From NCBI GenBank assembly GCA_041905595.1, contig JAYRKT010000019.1, positions 1 through 64,000 on the forward strand: DNA of 64,000 nt. The letters run 5' to 3'. Source of the DNA: Aliitabrizicola sp041905595. Its GTDB lineage: Bacteria; Pseudomonadota; Alphaproteobacteria; Rhodobacterales; Rhodobacteraceae. The position numbers and the translations under genes are program-made. The notes below the pieces were generated by a model that saw only the letters and a program-made list of their open reading frames with translations, had not been told where the DNA came from and ran no database searches. Numbering within the stretch: position 1 is the first letter of the stretch; every line of letters begins with the position of its first letter. Shown piece after piece: positions 60,249-64,000 of the stretch.

Positions 60249-60339
60249 TCCAAGTTTCGCAAGGAAATCAGAAACCGGCGTCGGTTCGCAGATCGCTCAA
60301 GGATTGGGCGGAATGCTTGTTTTCATGTGACAAAAATAT

Positions 60340-60362
60340 CGCCATGCGAAAATCGCATAGCG
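60340..60362. promoter_or_regulatory. Dyad upstream of the 60.4-kb small RNA
   Basis: ATGCGA-AAA-TCGCAT (60344-60358) extends to CGC/GCG on each side with one mismatch (60340-60362). It lies 28 bp before the -35 of the small-RNA promoter, so it could bind a regulator; it could also be a hairpin at the end of the LysR mRNA. Confidence 0.45.
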
Positions 60363-60390
60363 GCGTTGCTGCACCAGCAGCATTCTCCAC

Positions 60391-60418
60391 TTGAACCGAC
60401 TCGTTCGGCCCCATAGAT
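60391..60418 (+). promoter_or_regulatory. Promoter of small RNA 3
   Basis: TTGAAC (60391-60396) and ATAGAT (60413-60418) with a 16-bp spacer. A start near 60424 follows. Confidence 0.55.
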
Positions 60419-60423
60419 CGGTC

Positions 60424-60505
60424 GACGAGGCGGTGATCGATTTTTTCTCACCACCTCATACCTCCCTGTTGGACTTGGGCCGAGCTTCTGCTCGGCCTTT
60501 TTTTT
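60424..60505 (+). ncRNA. Candidate small RNA 3 with CCUCCCUGUUG motif
   Basis: About 82 nt. A 5' hairpin pairs GAGGCGGTGA (60427-60436) with TCACCACCTC (60448-60457) with one mismatch and a T-rich loop. Then comes the open stretch ATACCTCCCTGTTGGACTT (60458-60476). A terminator GGCCGAGC-TTCT-GCTCGGCC with eight T (60478-60505) ends it. The motif and its position before the terminator match small RNA 1 at 31292-31371. Architecture and motif resemble alpha-r8/MmgR (suhB-type) sRNAs of alphaproteobacteria. Confidence 0.68.
60478..60505 (+). terminator. Intrinsic terminator of small RNA 3
   Basis: An 8-bp stem, 4-nt loop TTCT and eight T residues. It is convergent with the sigma-factor gene, which ends at 60524. 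Confidence 0.9.
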
Positions 60506-60523
60506 ACTTTCTGCGCACCGGCC

Positions 60524-61765
60524 TCAGGACGCCCACCGTTCGCGCAGCTTTTTCCGACGGTTGCAAAGAAATTCGGCGTCCGCGGAATTCGCGGCAAGCG
60601 CAATGGCCCTGTCATAAGCCGCAAGCGATTCGTCCAGCCGCCCTTGCCTGGCCAGAAATTCCGCCAGCGCTGCGTGATAGGGCTGGTAGTCGGCCAGATC
60701 GTTCGACAGCGCGGTCAGGGTCGCCACTGCGCCAGCAACATCGCCGCTCTCACCGATTGCCACGGCAAGGTTCAGCCGCACCACCGCGGTCGGCTCGTGC
60801 CGCAGGAGCGCCTCGTAGAGTGCGGCGATCTGAGACCAGTCCGTACCCTTTGGCCCGGCGGTGACATGCAGGGCGGCGATCGCGGCCTTGATCTGGCTGG
60901 ACCCGGGCGCAGCCCGCGTTATGGCGCGATCGAGCAGATCGAGCCCTTCCCGCTGCTGTGCCGTGTCCCACAGGCTCCGGTCCTGCTCTGCCAGCGGGAC
61001 AAGCCGTCCCGTCCCGTCGAACCGGGCAGCGCGGCGCGAATGGGTTAAAAGGAGCAGCGCCAGCAGCCCCTCTATCTCGGCCTCGCCGGGGCGCAGGCCA
61101 TCGACAAGCCGCGCAAGGAAGATCGCTTCTTCGCAAAGATTGGTCCTGACGGCGCCTTTCTGCGGCCCTTGCGAATAGCCCTGGTTGAAGATCAGGTAGA
61201 TGACGTCCAGGACCGACCCAAGCCGATCGGGCCAGAGTTCGGGACCCGGAATGGCAAACGGGATTCCCGCCGCCGCGATCTTGGCTTTCGCTCGGCTCAG
61301 CCGCTGCCCCATCGTCGCCTCGTTGTCGAGGAAGGCCCGGGCGATTTCTGCCGTCGTCAGGCCGCCGATCGTGCGAAGGGTCAGCGCGACCTGCGACTTC
61401 GGCTCGAGCGCCGGATGACAGCAGGCGAAGATCAGTCGCAACCGTTCATCGGGGATATCCTCGGATGTCATCTCGGCCCCCTCCTCGGCGGCCAGAGCGG
61501 CTTCGGCCTGAAGATGGCGCTGGTCGCGGGCGCGCCGCCGCAGACGGTCAAGCGCCTTGCGCCAGCCGACGCGCATAAGCCAAGCCCGCGCCGAAACCGG
61601 TGGACCGCTGCGCGCCCAGTGGATCAAGGCGGCTTCGGCCGCATCCTGCAGCGCGTCTTCGGCCAGCTGGAAATCGCCGGTGCGGGCGATCAGGGCGGCC
61701 AGAAGCCGCCCCCTTTCCGCCCGAAGCGCGCCCTCCAGCGCCTTGCGCGCCGCGGTCTCGCTCAC
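60524..61765 (-). CDS. ECF42-type sigma factor with C-terminal TPR-like extension
   Basis: A 413-residue extracytoplasmic-function sigma factor. Sigma region 2 (LIARTGDFQLAEDALQDAAEAALIHW) and region 4 (FACCHPALEPKSQVALTLRTIGGLTTAEIARAFL) fill the first 180 residues. The rest is the DUF6596/TPR-like extension typical of group ECF42 (VLDVIYLIFNQGYSQG, AAIAALHV, YQPYHAALAEFLARQGR). There is no anti-sigma factor; the extension is thought to control activity. The gene starts with GTG at 61765, overlapping the DGPF protein gene by 4 nt. Confidence 0.92.
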   Translation of the reverse strand: MSETAARKALEGALRAERGRLLAALIARTGDFQLAEDALQDAAEAALIHWARSGPPVSARAWLMRVGWRKALDRLRRRARDQRHLQAEAALAAEEGAEMTSEDIPDERLRLIFACCHPALEPKSQVALTLRTIGGLTTAEIARAFLDNEATMGQRLSRAKAKIAAAGIPFAIPGPELWPDRLGSVLDVIYLIFNQGYSQGPQKGAVRTNLCEEAIFLARLVDGLRPGEAEIEGLLALLLLTHSRRAARFDGTGRLVPLAEQDRSLWDTAQQREGLDLLDRAITRAAPGSSQIKAAIAALHVTAGPKGTDWSQIAALYEALLRHEPTAVVRLNLAVAIGESGDVAGAVATLTALSNDLADYQPYHAALAEFLARQGRLDESLAAYDRAIALAANSADAEFLCNRRKKLRERWAS

Positions 61766-62100
61766 CCGAAGACCACGACCGGTCGCACTTCAACCGTGCC
61801 ATGGCGCGCCCCGGGGATCTGCGCCGCCCATTTGATCGCCTCGTCCAGATTGGCGCAATCGAGCAAGTAGTAGCCGCCAAGATGCTCCTTCGTCTCGGCA
61901 AAGGGGCCGTCCATCGTCTCGACTTTGCCGCCACGGACCTTGATCGATGTCGCGGTTGCAGGCGGGTGCAGGGCATCACCGCCCTTGATCACTCCCGCGT
62001 CCCGCATCCGCTTGGTCAGGTCGAGATATTCGGCATTCATCTTCTCGCTCATCGGCGGGGCAAGGGCCGGGTCGATATAGATCAGGGCCATGTAATGCAT
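61762..62100 (-). CDS. YCII/DGPF-domain protein, ECF42 partner
   Basis: A 112-residue YCII-related protein that carries the signature DGPFAETKEHLGGYYLL. Genes of this kind are the regular neighbours and targets of ECF42 sigma factors. The first strand (MALIYIDPALAP) and a conserved helix (NAEYLDLTKRMRDAGV) fit the ferredoxin-like fold. AAGGAGTGAACCAG precedes the ATG at 62100. Its function is unknown. It overlaps the sigma-factor gene. Confidence 0.92.
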   Translation of the reverse strand: MHYMALIYIDPALAPPMSEKMNAEYLDLTKRMRDAGVIKGGDALHPPATATSIKVRGGKVETMDGPFAETKEHLGGYYLLDCANLDEAIKWAAQIPGARHGTVEVRPVVVFG

Positions 62101-62300
62101 CTGGTTCACTCCTTGGGGTTCGTCTGATGCCGGAAGCGCGATCCTGCGTTCCGGTCTACACAAGGACGAACAGCCAGTCCGTTTTTCGACATGCTAGCCG
62201 AAAAAAATCCTCTGTGCGCGGCAGGGCTGGCGTTGCCCCCTTTTCCCCCGTCCACGCTTGGCCTAAGAGGCCCGCAAGGCGCGGCCAAAGGGGATGAACA

Positions 62301-64000
62301 ATGACCGAACCCGTGATCACCGAGGACCTGATTGCCGCGCACGGGCTGAAGCCCGATGAATACCAGCGCATCCTCGAAATCATCGGGCGGGTCCCGAGCT
62401 TCACCGAGCTTGGCATCTTCTCGGCCATGTGGAACGAGCACTGTTCCTACAAATCGTCGAAGAAGTGGCTGCGCACGCTCCACACCACCGGGCCGCAGGT
62501 CATCTGCGGGCCGGGCGAAAATGCGGGCGTCGTCGATATCGGCGACGGACTGGCCGTCATCTTCAAGATGGAAAGCCACAACCACCCCTCCTACATCGAG
62601 CCGCATCAGGGGGCCGCGACCGGCGTCGGCGGCATCCTCCGCGACGTCTTCACCATGGGCGCCCGCCCGATCGCCGCGATGAACGCGCTTTCCTTCGGCG
62701 AACCGTCGCATCCCAAGACTGCACATCTGGTCAAGGGCGTGGTCGAGGGGATCGGCAGCTACGGCAACGCCTTCGGCGTGCCGACGGTCGGGGGCGAGGT
62801 GCGCTTCCATCGCAGCTATAACGGCAACTGCCTGGTCAACGCCTTTGCCGCGGGCCTCGCCGAGGCCGACAAGATCTTCTACTCCGCCGCCTCGGGTGTC
62901 GGGATGCCTGTGGTCTATCTGGGCGCCAAGACCGGCCGGGACGGCGTCGGTGGCGCGACCATGGCATCGGCCGAGTTCGACGACACGATCGAGGAAAAGC
63001 GCCCGACCGTGCAGGTCGGCGACCCCTTCACCGAAAAGCGCCTGCTCGAAGCCTGCCTGGAGCTGATGGCCTCGGGCGCGGTCATCTCCATCCAGGACAT
63101 GGGTGCGGCGGGACTGACCTGCTCGGCGGTCGAGATGGGCGACAAGGGCGGGCTCGGGATCAAGCTGCAGCTCGACAACGTTCCGCAGCGCGAAGCTCGC
63201 ATGACCGCCTACGAGATGATGCTGTCGGAAAGCCAGGAGCGGATGCTCATGGTGCTGAAGCCAGAGATGGAGGCAGAGGCAAAGGCGATCTTCGACAAAT
63301 GGGATCTCGACTTCGCCATCGTCGGTGAGACGATCCCCGAGGACCGCTTCCTGATCCTGCACGGCAATGAGATCAAGGCGGACCTGCCGCTCTCGAAACT
63401 CTCTTCCAGCGCGCCGGAGTACGACCGGCCCTGGGCGCCGACGCCCGCCGCCGCACCGCTCGGCGCGGTGCCGGCCATCGACCCCATCGACGCACTCAAG
63501 GCGCTCCTCTCCTCGCCCAGCTATGCCCACATGGCCTGGGTCTGGGAACAGTACGACAGTCAGGTCATGGCCGACACGATCCGCACACCGGGCCTAGGTG
63601 CTGGCGTGGTGCGGGTTCATGGCACTGCGAAGGCGCTGGCCTTCACCTCGGACGTGACGCCACGCTACGTGAAGGCGAACCCGGTCGAGGGCGGCAAACA
63701 GGCGGTGGCCGAAGCCTGGCGCAACCTCGTCGCGGTCGGCGCGACGCCCCTCGCCGCGACCGACAACCTGAACTTCGGCAACCCAGAAAAGCCCGAGATC
63801 ATGGGCCAGTTCGTCGGCGCGATCAAAGGCATCGGCGAGGCCTGCCGCGCGCTCGACTTCCCGATCGTTTCGGGGAACGTGAGCCTTTACAACGAGACCG
63901 ATGGCAAGGGGATCCTGCCGACGCCGACGATCGGTGCGGTCGGTCTGCTGGAGAGCGTCGACGATCTGATCGCAGGTCAACCGCAGGACGGGGACGTCGC
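62301..64000 (+). CDS. purL: Phosphoribosylformylglycinamidine synthase subunit PurL, 5' part
   Basis: The first 566 residues of PurL, which runs off the window. It is the small, Bacillus-type PurL that works with PurS and PurQ, since it starts directly with the AIRS-type fold (SFTELGIFSAMWNEHCSYKS). It has the ATP/FGAR-site MESHNHPSYIEPHQGAATGVGG and FGVPTVGGEVRFH, then the second half begins after NATP-type LAATDNLNFGNPEKPE. AAAGGGGAT lies upstream of the ATG at 62301. No internal break is seen. Confidence 0.95.
   Translation, partial: MTEPVITEDLIAAHGLKPDEYQRILEIIGRVPSFTELGIFSAMWNEHCSYKSSKKWLRTLHTTGPQVICGPGENAGVVDIGDGLAVIFKMESHNHPSYIEPHQGAATGVGGILRDVFTMGARPIAAMNALSFGEPSHPKTAHLVKGVVEGIGSYGNAFGVPTVGGEVRFHRSYNGNCLVNAFAAGLAEADKIFYSAASGVGMPVVYLGAKTGRDGVGGATMASAEFDDTIEEKRPTVQVGDPFTEKRLLEACLELMASGAVISIQDMGAAGLTCSAVEMGDKGGLGIKLQLDNVPQREARMTAYEMMLSESQERMLMVLKPEMEAEAKAIFDKWDLDFAIVGETIPEDRFLILHGNEIKADLPLSKLSSSAPEYDRPWAPTPAAAPLGAVPAIDPIDALKALLSSPSYAHMAWVWEQYDSQVMADTIRTPGLGAGVVRVHGTAKALAFTSDVTPRYVKANPVEGGKQAVAEAWRNLVAVGATPLAATDNLNFGNPEKPEIMGQFVGAIKGIGEACRALDFPIVSGNVSLYNETDGKGILPTPTIGAVGLLESVDDLIAGQPQDGDV

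Overview
The window reads as a chromosomal segment of a high-GC alphaproteobacterium, most likely a member of the Rhodobacteraceae. The evidence is the overall set of protein families: a DksA without zinc-finger cysteines, a MetF-like/MeTr/RamA-like set suggestive of a split cobalamin methionine synthase, IalB, a DUF2852 protein, Bpt, an ECF42 sigma factor with a DGPF partner, and the typical dispersed intergenic repeats. I see no tRNA, rRNA, CRISPR array, insertion sequence or complete prophage. Coding density is high, genes frequently overlap by 4 nt, and several starts are GTG or TTG.

Layout. 1-4.2 kb: the start of a c-type cytochrome, a divergent HxlR regulator/qorB pair with clear dyads between them, a membrane-anchored cyclic-nucleotide-binding protein, an FAD monooxygenase and dksA. 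4.3-12.2 kb: an envelope-type gene series. It has a MoxR ATPase, a lower-GC membrane protein gene, a tandem GNAT, a DUF2927 lipoprotein, a VWA/CoxE-like protein, a duplicated [single-TM protein + DedA] cassette and an M48 protease. 12.2-20.3 kb: PIN protein, rlmI, the Entner-Doudoroff pair edd-eda behind a LacI-type operator, and glnE. 20.5-23.5 kb: DUF2852, RDD, bpt, VOC and an APH-like kinase. 23.6-26.3 kb: ilvB-ilvH (acetolactate synthase), preceded by a complete, previously unlabelled attenuator with the leader peptide MALVLVIGRTWRMGR. 26.3-31.2 kb: an enoyl-CoA hydratase, ccmH, ccmF and a HerA-like ATPase. 31.2-31.6 kb: two adjacent small-RNA candidates. 31.7-40 kb: ialB, ynfA, a KAS-ACP-lpxD cluster, an L,D-transpeptidase divergent from a MepK-like endopeptidase, rlmE and ppx/gppA. 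40-45 kb: one-carbon/cobalamin cluster. 45-47.8 kb: a fasciclin protein, a class III transaminase and its GntR regulator with TTGATCAA sites. 47.8-53.6 kb: aroB, aroK, a conserved periplasmic protein, xerD and a CorC/HlyC protein. 53.7-58.2 kb: holin + GH108 muramidase, ccmE, argC, a VPLPA-CTERM protein and murI. 58.2-64 kb: an acyltransferase, a LysR regulator, another small-RNA candidate with the same CCUCCCUGUUG motif, the ECF42/DGPF pair and the 5' part of purL.

The most unusual signals are regulatory RNA and a gene-duplication module. Two small-RNA candidates (31292-31371 and 60424-60505) share a CCUCCCUGUUG motif placed just before an intrinsic terminator. A third transcript candidate lies right next to the first and carries the exact 8-nt complement, ACAGGGAG. 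The ilv attenuator has all mutually exclusive pairings visible. The duplicated DWM-motif protein/DedA cassette, placed between a VWA protein and an M48 protease, is the best candidate for an undescribed protein system. Three copies of a GC-hairpin/AAGAAG repeat and two copies of an AT-rich double-palindrome repeat mark 3' intergenic regions.
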